DNA from: Auanema rhodensis
Lineage: Eukaryota; Nematoda; Chromadorea; Rhabditida; Rhabditidae
Assembly (NCBI GenBank): GCA_964057225.1
Contig: OZ059894.1
Span: 3,906,001 to 3,970,000 of the forward strand
DNA: 64,000 nt
Direction: 5' to 3'
Positions within the stretch are counted from its first letter, which is position 1. Each line of letters opens with the position of its first letter. A program made the position numbers and the translations under genes. This document shows positions 9,481 to 22,768 of this stretch, piece after piece. The notes below the pieces were generated by a model, which ran no database searches, was not told the origin of the DNA, and saw only the letters and a program-made list of their open reading frames with translations.

Positions 9481-11885
9481 CTCGATTTTCACCCTGAAGG
9501 AATAATTTTTTCGTTGAATAACATTGTCCATCGTCTTTGCCTTGAAAAATGGAATCTAAAAACATCTACTTTTTGCTAAATTATTTTTAAATTTTTCGAA
9601 AAAATTTTTGTCAAAATGTTTTTGGAAGCAATGTTGAGTGTACATGGAAACTCAACATACACTAATGCATCATTTTTCAAACGATCATAACTAATTTTTG
9701 TATCAAGCGTTTCTCAATGTAGTTTAGTGCATTCGATGCGGATTTTTAAGCTGCGTCGATCTGTGTTATCAGATTTGCGCTAGCTTAAAAATGCACCGAG
9801 ATATCAACTGATATAAGTTCACACTTCCTGAAGGAATGATTTTTTCGTTGAATAACATTGTCCATCGTCTTTGCCATGAAAAAAGGAATCTAAAAACATC
9901 TACTTTTCGCTAAATTATTTTGAAATTTTTCGAAAAAATTTTTGTCAAAATGTTTTTGGAAGCATTGTTGAGTGTACATGGAAACTCAACATACACTAAT
10001 GCATCATTTTTCAAACGATCATAACTAATTTTTGTATCAAGCGTTTCTCAATGTAGTTTAGTGCATTCGATGCGGATTTTTAAGCTGCGTCGATCTGTGT
10101 TATCAGATTTGCGCTAGCTTAAAAATGCACCGAGATATCAACTGATATAAGTTCACACTTATATCCTCGATTTTCACCCTGAAGGAATAATTTTTTCGTT
10201 GAATAACATTGTCCATCGTCTTTGCCTTGAAAAATGGAATCTAAAAACATCTACTTTTTGCTAAATTATTTTGAAATTTTTCGAAAAAATTTTTGTCAAA
10301 ATGTTTTTGGAAGCAATGTTGAGTGTACATGGAAACTCAACATACACTAATGCATCATTTTTCAAACGATCATAACTAATTTTTGTATCAAGCGTTTCTC
10401 AATGTAGTTTAGTGCATTCGATGCGGATTTTTAAGCTGCGTCGATCTGTGTTATCAGATTTGCGCTAGCTTAAAAATGCACCGAGATATCAACTGATATA
10501 AGTTCACACTTATATCCTCGATTTTCACCCTGAAGGAATAATTTTTTCGTTGAATAACATTGTCCATCGTCTTTGCCTTGAAAAATGGAATCTAAAAACA
10601 TCTACTTTTTGCTAAATTATTTTTAAATTTTTCGAAAAAATTTTTGTCAAAATGTTTTTGGAAGCAATGTTGAGTGTACATGGAAACTCAACATACACTA
10701 ATGCATCATTTTTCAAACGATCATAACTAATTTTTGTATCAAGCGTTTCTCAATGTAGTTTAGTGCATTCGATGCGGATTTTTAAGCTGCGTCGATCTGT
10801 GTTATCCGATTTGCGCTAGCTTAAAAATGCACCGAGATATCAACTGATATAAGTTCACACTTCCTGAAGGAATGATTTTTTCGTTGAATAACATTGTCCA
10901 TCGTCTTTGCCATGAAAAAAGGAATCTAAAAACATCTACTTTTCGCTAAATTATTTTGAAATTTTTCGAAAAAATTTTTGTCAAAATGTTTTTGGAAGCA
11001 TTGTTGAGTGTACATGGAAACTCAACATACACTAATGCATCATTTTTCAAACGATCATAACTAATTTTTGTATCAAGCGTTTCTCAATGTAGTTTAGTGC
11101 ATTCGATGCGGATTTTTAAGCTGCGTCGATCTGTGTTATCAGATTTGCGCTAGCTTAAAAATGCACCGAGATATCAACTGATATAAGTTCACACTTATAT
11201 CCTCGATTTTCACCCTGAAGGAATAATTTTTTCGTTGAATAACATTGTCCATCGTCTTTGCCTTGAAAAATGGAATCTAAAAACATCTACTTTTTGCTAA
11301 ATTATTTTTAAATTTTTCGAAAAAATTTTTGTCAAAATGTTTTTGGAAGCAATGTTGAGTGTACATGGAAACTCAACATACACTAATGCATCATTTTTCA
11401 AACGATCATAACTAATTTTTGTATCAAGCGTTTCTCAATGTAGTTTAGTGCATTCGATGCGGATTTTTAAGCTGCGTCGATCTGTGTTATCCGATTTGCG
11501 CTAGCTTAAAAATGCACCGAGATATCAACTGATATAAGTTCACACTTCCTGAAGGAATGATTTTTTCGTTGAATAACATTGTCCATCGTCTTTGCCATGA
11601 AAAAAGGAATCTAAAAACATCTACTTTTCGCTAAATTATTTTGAAATTTTTCGAAAAAATTTTTGTCAAAATGTTTTTGGAAGCATTGTTGAGTGTACAT
11701 GGAAACTCAACATACACTAATGCATCATTTTTCAAACGATCATAACTAACTTTGTATTAAGCGTTCTTCAATGTAGTATAGTGCATTCGATGCGGATTTT
11801 TAAGCTGCGTCGATCTGTGTTATCAGATTTGCGCTAGCTTAAAAATGCACCGAGATATCAACTGATATAAGTTCACACTTATATC
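9481..11885 (+). repeat. Block 4: deletion-bearing E-M dimers of 685 bp
   Basis: E-class L monomers (a108) at 9481, 10517 and 11202 each end in the 17-bp-deleted junction (cacacttcctgaagg) at 9827, 10863 and 11548 and are followed by an M copy with g24, c94 and t151. A full L copy (10166-10516) separates the first pair from the next two, which are adjacent 685-bp dimers. The E copies at 10517 and 11202 also have a291 to c (tccgatt). The M copy at 11548 ends in the tattaag/gttcttc form and is one base short. The block recurs at 25928-27982. Confidence 0.9.
9820..9834 (+). repeat. 17-bp-deleted monomer junction (first of 18)
   Basis: Normal junctions read cacacttatatcctcg, then attttcaccctgaagg. 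Here cacactt is joined directly to cctgaagg, removing 17 bases (347-351 and 1-12 of the monomers). The joined bases begin at 9827, 10863, 11548, 26274, 26959, 27644, 28680, 29365, 30752, 31437, 32473, 33860, 36653, 54191, 56280, 58018, 60810 and 62197. The breakpoints are identical throughout, so this is one ancestral event spread by amplification. All 18 are followed by g24 (gaatgat); 14 are preceded by an E-class L monomer; the seven a291-to-c copies all lie just before a deletion. Confidence 0.95.
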
Positions 11886-14800
11886 CTCGATTTTCACCCT
11901 GAAGGAATAATTTTTTCGTTGAATAACATTGTCCATCGTCTTTGCCTTGAAAAATGGAATCTAAAAACATCTACTTTTTGCTAAATTATTTTGAAATTTT
12001 TCGAAAAAATTTTTGTCAAAATGTTTTTGGAAGCAATGTTGAGTGTACATGGAAACTCAACATACACTAATGCATCATTTTTCAAACGATCATAACTAAT
12101 TTTTGTATTAAGCGTTCTTCAATGTAGTATAGTGCATTCGATGCGGATTTTTAAGCTGCGTCGATCTGTGTTATCAGATTTGCGCTAGCTTAAAAATGCA
12201 CCGAGATATCAACTGATATAAGTTCACACTTATATCCTCGATTTTCACCCTGAAGGAATAATTTTTTCGTTGAATAACATTGTCCATCGTCTTTGCCTTG
12301 AAAAATGGAATCTAAAAACATCTACTTTTTGCTAAATTATTTTGAAATTTTTCGAAAAAATTTTTGTCAAAATGTTTTTGGAAGCAATGTTGAGTGTACA
12401 TGGAAACTCAACATACACTAATGCATCATTTTTCAAACGATCATAACTAATTTTTGTATCAAGCGTTTCTCAATGTAGTTTAGTGCATTCGATGCGGATT
12501 TTTAAGCTGCGTCGATCTGTGTTATCAGATTTGCGCTAGCTTAAAAATGCACCGAGATATCAACTGATATAAGTTCACACTTATATCCTCGATTTTCACC
12601 CTGAAGAATTAATTTTTTCGTTGAATAACATTGTCCATCGTCTTTGCCATGAAAAAAGGAATCTAAAAACATCTATTTTTTGCTAAATTATTTTGAAATT
12701 TTTCGAAAAAATTTTTGTCAAAATGTTTTTGGAAGCATTGTTGAGTGTACATGGAAACTCAACATACACTAATGCATCATTTTTCAAACGATCATAACTA
12801 ATTTTTGTATTAAGCGTTTCTCAATGTAGTATAGTGCATTCGATGCGGATTTTTAAGCTGCGTCGATCTGTGTTATCAGATTTGCGCTAGCTTAAAAATG
12901 CACCGAGATATCAACTGATATAAGTTCACACTTATATCCTCGATTTTCACCCTGAAGGAATAATTTTTTCGTTGAATAACATTGTCCATCGTCTTTGCCT
13001 TGAAAAATGGAATCTAAAAACATCTACTTTTTGCTAAATTATTTTGAAATTTTTCGAAAAAATTTTTGTCAAAATGTTTTTGGAAGCAATGTTGAGTGTA
13101 CATGGAAACTCAACATACACTAATGCATCATTTTTCAAACGATCATAACTAATTTTTGTATTAAGCGTTTCTCAATGTAGTATAGTGCATTCGATGCGGA
13201 TTTTTAAGCTGCGTCGATCTGTGTTATCAGATGTGCGCTAGCTTAAAAATGCACCGAGATATCAACTGATATAAGTTCACACTTATATCCTCGATTTTCA
13301 CCCTGAAGGAATAATTTTTTCGTTGAATAACATTGTCCATCGTCTTTGCCATGAAAAAAGGAATCTAAAAACATCTACTTTTCGCTAAATTATTTTGAAA
13401 TTTTTCGAAAAAATTTTTGTCAAAATGTTTTTGGAAGCAATGTTGAGTGTACATGGAAACTCAACATACACTAATGCATCATTTTTCAAACGATCATAAC
13501 TAATTTTTGTATTAAGCGTTTCTCAATGTAGTATAGTGCATTCGATGCGGATTTTTAAGCTGCGTCGATCTGTGTTATCAGATGTGCGCTAGCTTAAAAA
13601 TGCACCGAGATATCAACTGATATAAGTTCACACTTATATCCTCGATTTTCACCCTGAAGGAATAATTTTTTCGTTGAATAACATTGTCCATCGTCTTTGC
13701 CATGAAAAAAGGAATCTAAAAACATCTACTTTTCGCTAAATTATTTTGAAATTTTTCGAAAAAATTTTTGTCAAAATGTTTTTGGAAGCAATGTTGAGTG
13801 TACATGGAAACTCAACATACACTAATGCATCATTTTTCAAACGATCATAACTAATTTTTGTATCAAGCGTTTCTCAATGTAGTTTAGTGCATTCGATGCG
13901 GATTTTTAAGCTGCGTCGATCTGTGTTATCAGATTTGCGCTAGCTTAAAAATGCACCGAGATATCAACTGATATAAGTTCACACTTATATCCTCGATTTT
14001 CACCCTGAAGGAATAATTTTTTCGTTGAATAACATTGTCCATCGTCTTTGCCTTGAAAAATGGAATCTAAAAACATCTACTTTTTGCTAAATTATTTTGA
14101 AATTTTTCGAAAAAATTTTTGTCAAAATGTTTTTGGAAGCAATGTTGAGTGTACATGGAAACTCAACATACACTAATGCATCATTTTTCAAACGATCATA
14201 ACTAATTTTTGTATCAAGCGTTTCTCAATGTAGTTTAGTGCATTCGATGCGGATTTTTAAGCTGCGTCGATCTGTGTTATCAGATTTGCGCTAGCTTAAA
14301 AATGCACCGAGATATCAACTGATATAAGTTCACACTTATATCCTCGATTTTCACCCTGAAGGAATAATTTTTTCGTTGAATAACATTGTCCATCGTCTTT
14401 GCCTTGAAAAATGGAATCTAAAAACATCTACTTTTTGCTAAATTATCTTGAAATTTTTCGAAAAAATTTTTGTCAAAATGTTTTGGAAGCAATGTTGAGT
14501 GTACATGGAAACTCAACATACACTAATGCATCATTTTTCAAACGATCATAACTAATTTTTGTATCAAGCGTTTCTCAATGTAGTTTAGTGCATTCGATGC
14601 GGATTTTTAAGCTGCGTCGATCTGTGTTATCAGATGTGCGCTAGCTTAAAAATGCACCGAGATATCAACTGATATAAGTTCACACTTATATCCTCGATTT
14701 TCACCCTGAAGGAATAATTTTTTCGTTGAATAACATTGTCCATCGTCTTTGCCTTGAAAAATGGAATCTAAAAACATCTACTTTTTGCTAAATTATTTTG

Positions 14801-15043
14801 AAATTTTTCGAAAAAATTTTTGTCAAAATGTTTTTGGAAGCAATGTTGAGTGTACATGGAAACTCAACATACACTAATGCATCATTTTTCAAACGATCAT
14901 AACTAATTTTTGTATCAAGCGTTTCTCAATGTAGTTTAGTGCATTCGATGCGGATTTTTAAGCTGCGTCGATCTGTGTTATCAGATTTGCGCTAGCTTAA
15001 AAATGCACCGAGATATCAACTGATATAAGTTCACACTTATATC
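11886..15043 (+). repeat. Block 5: mixed L and M monomers between the duplicated segments
   Basis: Starts: 11886 L (gttcttc form), 12237 L, 12588 M with gaattaat and ctattttttgc, 12939 L with t224/a244, 13290 M, 13641 M, 13992 L, 14343 L (350 bp, one t lost, with attatcttg), 14693 L. The order does not match the flanking duplicate, so this 3.2 kb is the spacer between the end of the first segment and the start of its repeat. Confidence 0.85.
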
Positions 15044-18000
15044 CTCGATTTTCACCCTGAAGGAATAATTTTTTCGTTGAATAACATTGTCCATCGTCTT
15101 TGCCTTGAAAAATGGAATCTAAAAACATCTACTTTTTGCTAAATTATTTTGAAATTTTTCGAAAAAATTTTTGTCAAAATGTTTTTGGAAGCAATGTTGA
15201 GTGTACATGGAAACTCAACATACACTAATGCATCATTTTTCAAACGATCATAACTAATTTTTGTATCAAGCGTTTCTCAATGTAGTTTAGTGCATTCGAT
15301 GCGGATTTTTAAGCTGCGTCGATCTGTGTTATCAGATGTGCGCTAGCTTAAAAATGCACCGAGATATCAACTGATATAAGTTCACACTTATATCCTCGAT
15401 TTTCACCCTGAAGGAATAATTTTTTCGTTGAATAACATTGTCCATCGTCTTTGCCTTGAAAAATGGAATCTAAAAACATCTACTTTTTGCTAAATTATTT
15501 TGAAATTTTTCGAAAAAATTTTTGTCAAAATGTTTTTGGAAGCAATGTTGAGTGTACATGGAAACTCAACATACACTAATGCATCATTTTTCAAACGATC
15601 ATAACTAATTTTTGTATCAAGCGTTTCTCAATGTAGTTTAGTGCATTCGATGCGGATTTTTAAGCTGCGTCGATCTGTGTTATCAGATTTGCGCTAGCTT
15701 AAAAATGCACCGAGATATCAACTGATATAAGTTCACACTTATATCCTCGATTTTCACCCTGAAGGAATAATTTTTTCGTTGAATAACATTGTCCATCGTC
15801 TTTGCCTTGAAAAATGGAATCTAAAAACATCTACTTTTTGCTAAATTATTTTGAAATTTTTCGAAAAAATTTTTGTCAAAATGTTTTTGGAAGCAATGTT
15901 GAGTGTACATGGAAACTCAACATACACTAATGCATCATTTTTCAAACGATCATAACTAATTTTTGTATCAAGCGTTTCTCAATGTAGTTTAGTGCATTCG
16001 ATGCGGATTTTTAAGCTGCGTCGATCTGTGTTATCAGATGTGCGCTAGCTTAAAAATGCACCGAGATATCAACTGATATAAGTTCACACTTATATCCTCG
16101 ATTTTCACCCTGAAGGAATAATTTTTTCGTTGAATAACATTGTCCATCGTCTTTGCCATGAAAAAAGGAATCTAAAAACATCTACTTTTCGCTAAATTAT
16201 TTTGAAATTTTTCGAAAAAATTTTTGTCAAAATGTTTTTGGAAGCAATGTTGAGTGTACATGGAAACTCAACATACACTAATGCATCATTTTTCAAACGA
16301 TCATAACTAATTTTTGTATTAAGCGTTTCTCAATGTAGTATAGTGCATTCGATGCGGATTTTTAAGCTGCGTCGATCTGTGTTATCAGATTTGCGCTAGC
16401 TTAAAAATGCACCGAGATATCAACTGATATAAGTTCACACTTATATCCTCGATTTTCACCCTGAAGGAATAATTTTTTTTGTTGAATAACATTGTCCATC
16501 GTCTTTGCCTTGAAAAATGGAATCTAAAAACATCTACTTTTTGCTAAATTATTTTGAAATTTTTCGAAAAAATTTTTGTCAAAATGTTTTTGGAAGCAAT
16601 GTTGAGTGTACATGGAAACTCAACATACACTAATGCATCATTTTTCAAACGATCATAACTAATTTTTGTATCAAGCGTTTCTCAATGTAGTTTAGTGCAT
16701 TCGATGCGGATTTTTAAGCTGCGTCGATCTGTGTTATCAGATGTGCGCTAGCTTAAAAATGCACCGAGATATCAACTGATATAAGTTCACACTTATATCC
16801 TCGATTTTCACCCTGAAGGAATAATTTTTTCGTTGAATAACATTGTCCATCGTCTTTGCCTTGAAAAATGGAATCTAAAAACATCTACTTTTTGCTAAAT
16901 TATTTTGAAATTTTTCGAAAAAATTTTTGTCAAAATGTTTTTGGAAGCAATGTTGAGTGTACATGGAAACTCAACATACACTAATGCATCATTTTTCAAA
17001 CGATCATAACTAATTTTTGTATCAAGCGTTTCTCAATGTAGTTTAGTGCATTCGATGCGGATTTTTAAGCTGCGTCGATCTGTGTTATCAGATTTGCGCT
17101 AGCTTAAAAATGCACCGAGATATCAACTGATATAAGTTCACACTTATATCCTCGATTTTCACCCTGAAGGAATAATTTTTTCGTTGAATAACATTGTCCA
17201 TCGTCTTTGCCTTGAAAAATGAAATCTAAAAACATCTACTTTTTGCTAAATTATTTTGAAATTTTTCGAAAAAATTTTTGTCAAAATGTTTTTGGAAGCA
17301 ATGTTGAGTGTACATGGAAACTCAACATACACTAATGCATCATTTTTCAAACGATCATAACTAATTTTTGTATCAAGCGTTTCTCAATGTAGTTTAGTGC
17401 ATTCGATGCGGAATTTTAAGCTGCGTCGATCTGTGTTATCAGATGTGCGCTAGCTTAAAAATGCACCGAGATATCAACTGATATAAGTTCACACTTATAT
17501 CCTCGATTTTCACCCTGAAGGAATAATTTTTTTTGTTGAATAACATTGTCCATCGTCTTTGCCTTGAAAAATGGAATCTAAAAACATCTACTTTTTGCTA
17601 AATTATTTTGAAATTTTTCGAAAAAATTTTTGTCAAAATGTTTTTGGAAGCAATGTTGAGTGTACATGGAAACTCAACATACACTAATGCATCATTTTTC
17701 AAACGATCATAACTAATTTTTGTATCAAGCGTTTCTCAATGTAGTTTAGTGCATTCGATGCGGATTTTTAAGCTGCGTCGATCTGTGTTATCAGATGTGC
17801 GCTAGCTTAAAAATGCACCGAGATATCAACTGATATAAGTTCACACTTATATCCTCGATTTTCACCCTGAAGGAATAATTTTTTCGTTGAATAACATTGT
17901 CCATCGTCTTTGCCTTGAAAAATGGAATCTAAAAACATCTACTTTTTGCTAAATTATTTTGAAATTTTTCGAAAAAATTTTTGTCAAAATGTTTTTGGAA

Positions 18001-20662
18001 GCAATGTTGAGTGTACATGGAAACTCAACATACACTAATGCATCATTTTTCAAACGATCATAACTAATTTTTGTATCAAGCGTTTCTCAATGTAGTTTAG
18101 TGCATTCGATGCGGATTTTTAAGCTGCGTCGATCTGTGTTATCAGATTTGCGCTAGCTTAAAAATGCACCGAGATATCAACTGATATAAGTTCACACTTA
18201 TATCCTCGATTTTCACCCTGAAGGAATAATTTTTTCGTTGAATAACATTGTCCATCGTCTTTGCCTTGAAAAATGAAATCTAAAAACATCTACTTTTTGC
18301 TAAATTATTTTGAAATTTTTCGAAAAAATTTTTGTCAAAATGTTTTTGGAAGCAATGTTGAGTGTACATGGAAACTCAACATACACTAATGCATCATTTT
18401 TCAAACGATCATAACTAATTTTTGTATCAAGCGTTTCTCAATGTAGTTTAGTGCATTCGATGCGGAATTTTAAGCTGCGTCGATCTGTGTTATCAGATGT
18501 GCGCTAGCTTAAAAATGCACCGAGATATCAACTGATATAAGTTCACACTTATATCCTCGATTTTCACCCTGAAGGAATAATTTTTTCGTTGAATAACATT
18601 GTCCATCGTCTTTGCCATGAAAAAAGGAATCTAAAAACATCTACTTTTCGCTAAATTATTTTGAAATTTTTCGAAAAAATTTTTGTCAAAATGTTTTTGG
18701 AAGCAATGTTGAGTGTACATGGAAACTCAACATACACTAATGCATCATTTTTCAAACGATCATAACTAATTTTTGTATTAAGCGTTTCTCAATGTAGTAT
18801 AGTGCATTCGATGCGGATTTTTAAGCTGCGTCGATCTGTGTTATCAGATTTGCGCTAGCTTAAAAATGCACCGAGATATCAACTGATATAAGTTCACACT
18901 TATATCCTCGATTTTCACCCTGAAGGAATAATTTTTTTTGTTGAATAACATTGTCCATCGTCTTTGCCTTGAAAAATGGAATCTAAAAACATCTACTTTT
19001 TGCTAAATTATTTTGAAATTTTTCGAAAAAATTTTTGTCAAAATGTTTTTGGAAGCAATGTTGAGTGTACATGGAAACTCAACATACACTAATGCATCAT
19101 TTTTCAAACGATCATAACTAATTTTTGTATCAAGCGTTTCTCAATGTAGTTTAGTGCATTCGATGCGGATTTTTAAGCTGCGTCGATCTGTGTTATCAGA
19201 TGTGCGCTAGCTTAAAAATGCACCGAGATATCAACTGATATAAGTTCACACTTATATCCTCGATTTTCACCCTGAAGGAATAATTTTTTCGTTGAATAAC
19301 ATTGTCCATCGTCTTTGCCTTGAAAAATGAAATCTAAAAACATCTACTTTTTGCTAAATTATTTTGAAATTTTTCGAAAAAATTTTTGTCAAAATGTTTT
19401 TGGAAGCAATGTTGAGTGTACATGGAAACTCAACATACACTAATGCATCATCTTTCAAACGATCATAACTATTTTTTGTATTAAGCGTTCTTCAATGTAG
19501 TATAGTGCATTCGATGCGGATTTTTAAGCTGCGTCGATCTGTGTTATCAGATTTGCGCTAGCTTAAAAATGCACCGAGATATCAACTGATATAAGTTCAC
19601 ACTTATATCCTCGATTTTCACCCTGAAGGAATAATTTTTTCGTTGAATAACATTGTCCATCGTCTTTGCCTTGAAAAATGGAATCTAAAAACATCTACTT
19701 TTTGCTAAATTATTTTGAAATTTTTCGAAAAAATTTTTGTCAAAATGTTTTTGGAAGCAATGTTGAGTGTACATGGAAACTCAACATACACTAATGCATC
19801 ATTTTTCAAACGATCATAACTAATTTTTGTATTAAGCGTTTCTCAATGTAGTATAGTGCATTCGATGCGGATTTTTAAGCTGCGTCGATCTGTGTTATCA
19901 GATTTGCGCTAGCTTAAAAATGCACCGAGATATCAACTGATATAAGTTCACACTTATATCCTCGATTTTCACCCTGAAGGAATAATTTTTTTTGTTGAAT
20001 AACATTGTCCATCGTCTTTGCCTTGAAAAATGGAATCTAAAAACATCTACTTTTTGCTAAATTATTTTGAAATTTTTCGAAAAAATTTTTGTCAAAATGT
20101 TTTTGGAAGCAATGTTGAGTGTACATGGAAACTCAACATACACTAATGCATCATTTTTCAAACGATCATAACTAATTTTTGTATCAAGCGTTTCTCAATG
20201 TAGTTTAGTGCATTCGATGCGGATTTTTAAGCTGCGTCGATCTGTGTTATCAGATGTGCGCTAGCTTAAAAATGCACCGAGATATCAACTGATATAAGTT
20301 CACACTTATATCCTCGATTTTCACCCTGAAGGAATAATTTTTTCGTTGAATAACATTGTCCATCGTCTTTGCCTTGAAAAATGAAATCTAAAAACATCTA
20401 CTTTTTGCTAAATTATTTTGAAATTTTTCGAAAAAATTTTTGTCAAAATGTTTTTGGAAGCAATGTTGAGTGTACATGGAAACTCAACATACACTAATGC
20501 ATCATTTTTCAAACGATCATAACTAACTTTGTATTAAGCGTTCTTCAATGTAGTATAGTGCATTCGATGCGGATTTTTAAGCTGCGTCGATCTGTGTTAT
20601 CAGATTTGCGCTAGCTTAAAAATGCACCGAGATATCAACTGATATAAGTTCACACTTATATC
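15044..20662 (+). repeat. Block 6: second copy of 1-5619
   Basis: Sixteen monomers (15044 to 20313) match monomers 1 to 16 class by class at a constant offset of 15043. B copies lie at 16448, 17502, 18907 and 19961. The rare forms are reproduced: N with t263 to a at 17151 and 18205, N with catctttc at 19259, and the 350-bp N with aactaacttt at 20313. Shared rare variants in identical order show a block duplication of at least 5.6 kb. Confidence 0.92.
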
Positions 20663-22768
20663 CTCGATTTTCACCCTGAAGGAATAATTTTTTCGTTGAA
20701 TAACATTGTCCATCGTCTTTGCCTTGAAAAATGGAATCTAAAAACATCTACTTTTTGCTAAATTATTTTGAAATTTTTCGAAAAAATTTTTGTCAAAATG
20801 TTTTTGGAAGCAATGTTGAGTGTACATGGAAACTCAACATACACTAATGCATCATTTTTCAAACGATCATAACTAATTTTTGTATCAAGCGTTTCTCAAT
20901 GTAGTTTAGTGCATTCGATGCGGATTTTTAAGCTGCGTCGATCTGTGTTATCAGATTTGCGCTAGCTTAAAAATGCACCGAGATATCAACTGATATAAGT
21001 TCACACTTATATCCTCGATTTTCACCCTGAAGGAATGATTTTTTCGTTGAATAACATTGTCCATCGTCTTTGCCATGAAAAAAGGAATCTAAAAACATCT
21101 ACTTTTTGCTAAATTATTTTGAAATTTTTCGAAAAAATTTTTGTCAAAATGTTTTTGGAAGCATTGTTGAGTGTACATGGAAACTCAACATACACTAATG
21201 CATCATTTTTCAAACGATCATAACTAATTTTTGTATCAAGCGTTTCTCAATGTAGTATAGTGCATTCGATGCGGATTTTTAAGCTGCGTCGATCTGTGTT
21301 ATCAGATTTGCGCTAGCTTAAAAATGCACCGAGATATCAACTGATATAAGTTCACACTTATATCCTCGATTTTCACCCTGAAGGAATAATTTTTTTTGTT
21401 GAATAACATTGTCCATCGTCTTTGCCTTGAAAAATGGAATCTAAAAACATCTACTTTTTGCTAAATTATTTTGAAATTTTTCGAAAAAATTTTTGTCAAA
21501 ATGTTTTTGGAAGCAATGTTGAGTGTACATGGAAACTCAACATACACTAATGCATCATTTTTCAAACGATCATAACTAATTTTTGTATCAAGCGTTTCTC
21601 AATGTAGTTTAGTGCATTCGATGCGGATTTTTAAGCTGCGTCGATCTGTGTTATCAGATGTGCGCTAGCTTAAAAATGCACCGAGATATCAACTGATATA
21701 AGTTCACACTTATATCCTCGATTTTCACCCTGAAGGAATAATTTTTTCGTTGAATAACATTGTCCATCGTCTTTGCCTTGAAAAATGAAATCTAAAAACA
21801 TCTACTTTTTGCTAAATTATTTTGAAATTTTTCGAAAAAATTTTTGTCAAAATGTTTTTGGAAGCAATGTTGAGTGTACATGGAAACTCAACATACACTA
21901 ATGCATCATTTTTCAAACGATCATAACTAACTTTGTATTAAGCGTTCTTCAATGTAGTATAGTGCATTCGATGCGGATTTTTAAGCTGCGTCGATCTGTG
22001 TTATCAGATTTGCGCTAGCTTAAAAATGCACCGAGATATCAACTGATATAAGTTCACACTTATATCCTCGATTTTCACCCTGAAGGAATAATTTTTTCGT
22101 TGAATAACATTGTCCATCGTCTTTGCCTTGAAAAATGGAATCTAAAAACATCTACTTTTTGCTAAATTATTTTGAAATTTTTCGAAAAAATTTTTGTCAA
22201 AATGTTTTTGGAAGCAATGTTGAGTGTACATGGAAACTCAACATACACTAATGCATCATTTTTCAAACGATCATAACTAATTTTTGTATCAAGCGTTTCT
22301 CAATGTAGTTTAGTGCATTCGATGCGGATTTTTAAGCTGCGTCGATCTGTGTTATCAGATTTGCGCTAGCTTAAAAATGCACCGAGATATCAACTGATAT
22401 AAGTTCACACTTATATCCTCGATTTTCACCCTGAAGGAATGATTTTTTCGTTGAATAACATTGTCCATCGTCTTTGCCATGAAAAAAGGAATCTAAAAAC
22501 ATCTACTTTTTGCTAAATTATTTTGAAATTTTTCGAAAAAATTTTTGTCAAAATGTTTTTGGAAGCATTGTTGAGTGTACATGGAAACTCAACATACACT
22601 AATGCATCATTTTTCAAACGATCATAACTAATTTTTGTATTAAGCGTTTCTCAATGTAGTATAGTGCATTCGATGCGGATTTTTAAGCTGCGTCGATCTG
22701 TGTTATCAGATTTGCGCTAGCTTAAAAATGCACCGAGATATCAACTGATATAAGTTCACACTTATATC
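20663..22768 (+). repeat. Block 7: six-monomer insertion (2106 bp) relative to the first copy
   Basis: Monomers at 20663 L, 21014 M, 21365 B, 21717 N (350 bp), 22067 L and 22418 M have no counterpart between 5270 and 5620. The offset between the two large copies rises from 15043 to 17149 across this block, exactly 2106. Part of it is itself a tandem repeat: B-N-L-M at 19961-21364 and at 21365-22768, each 1404 bp. The M copy at 21014 mixes c224 with a244. Confidence 0.88.
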
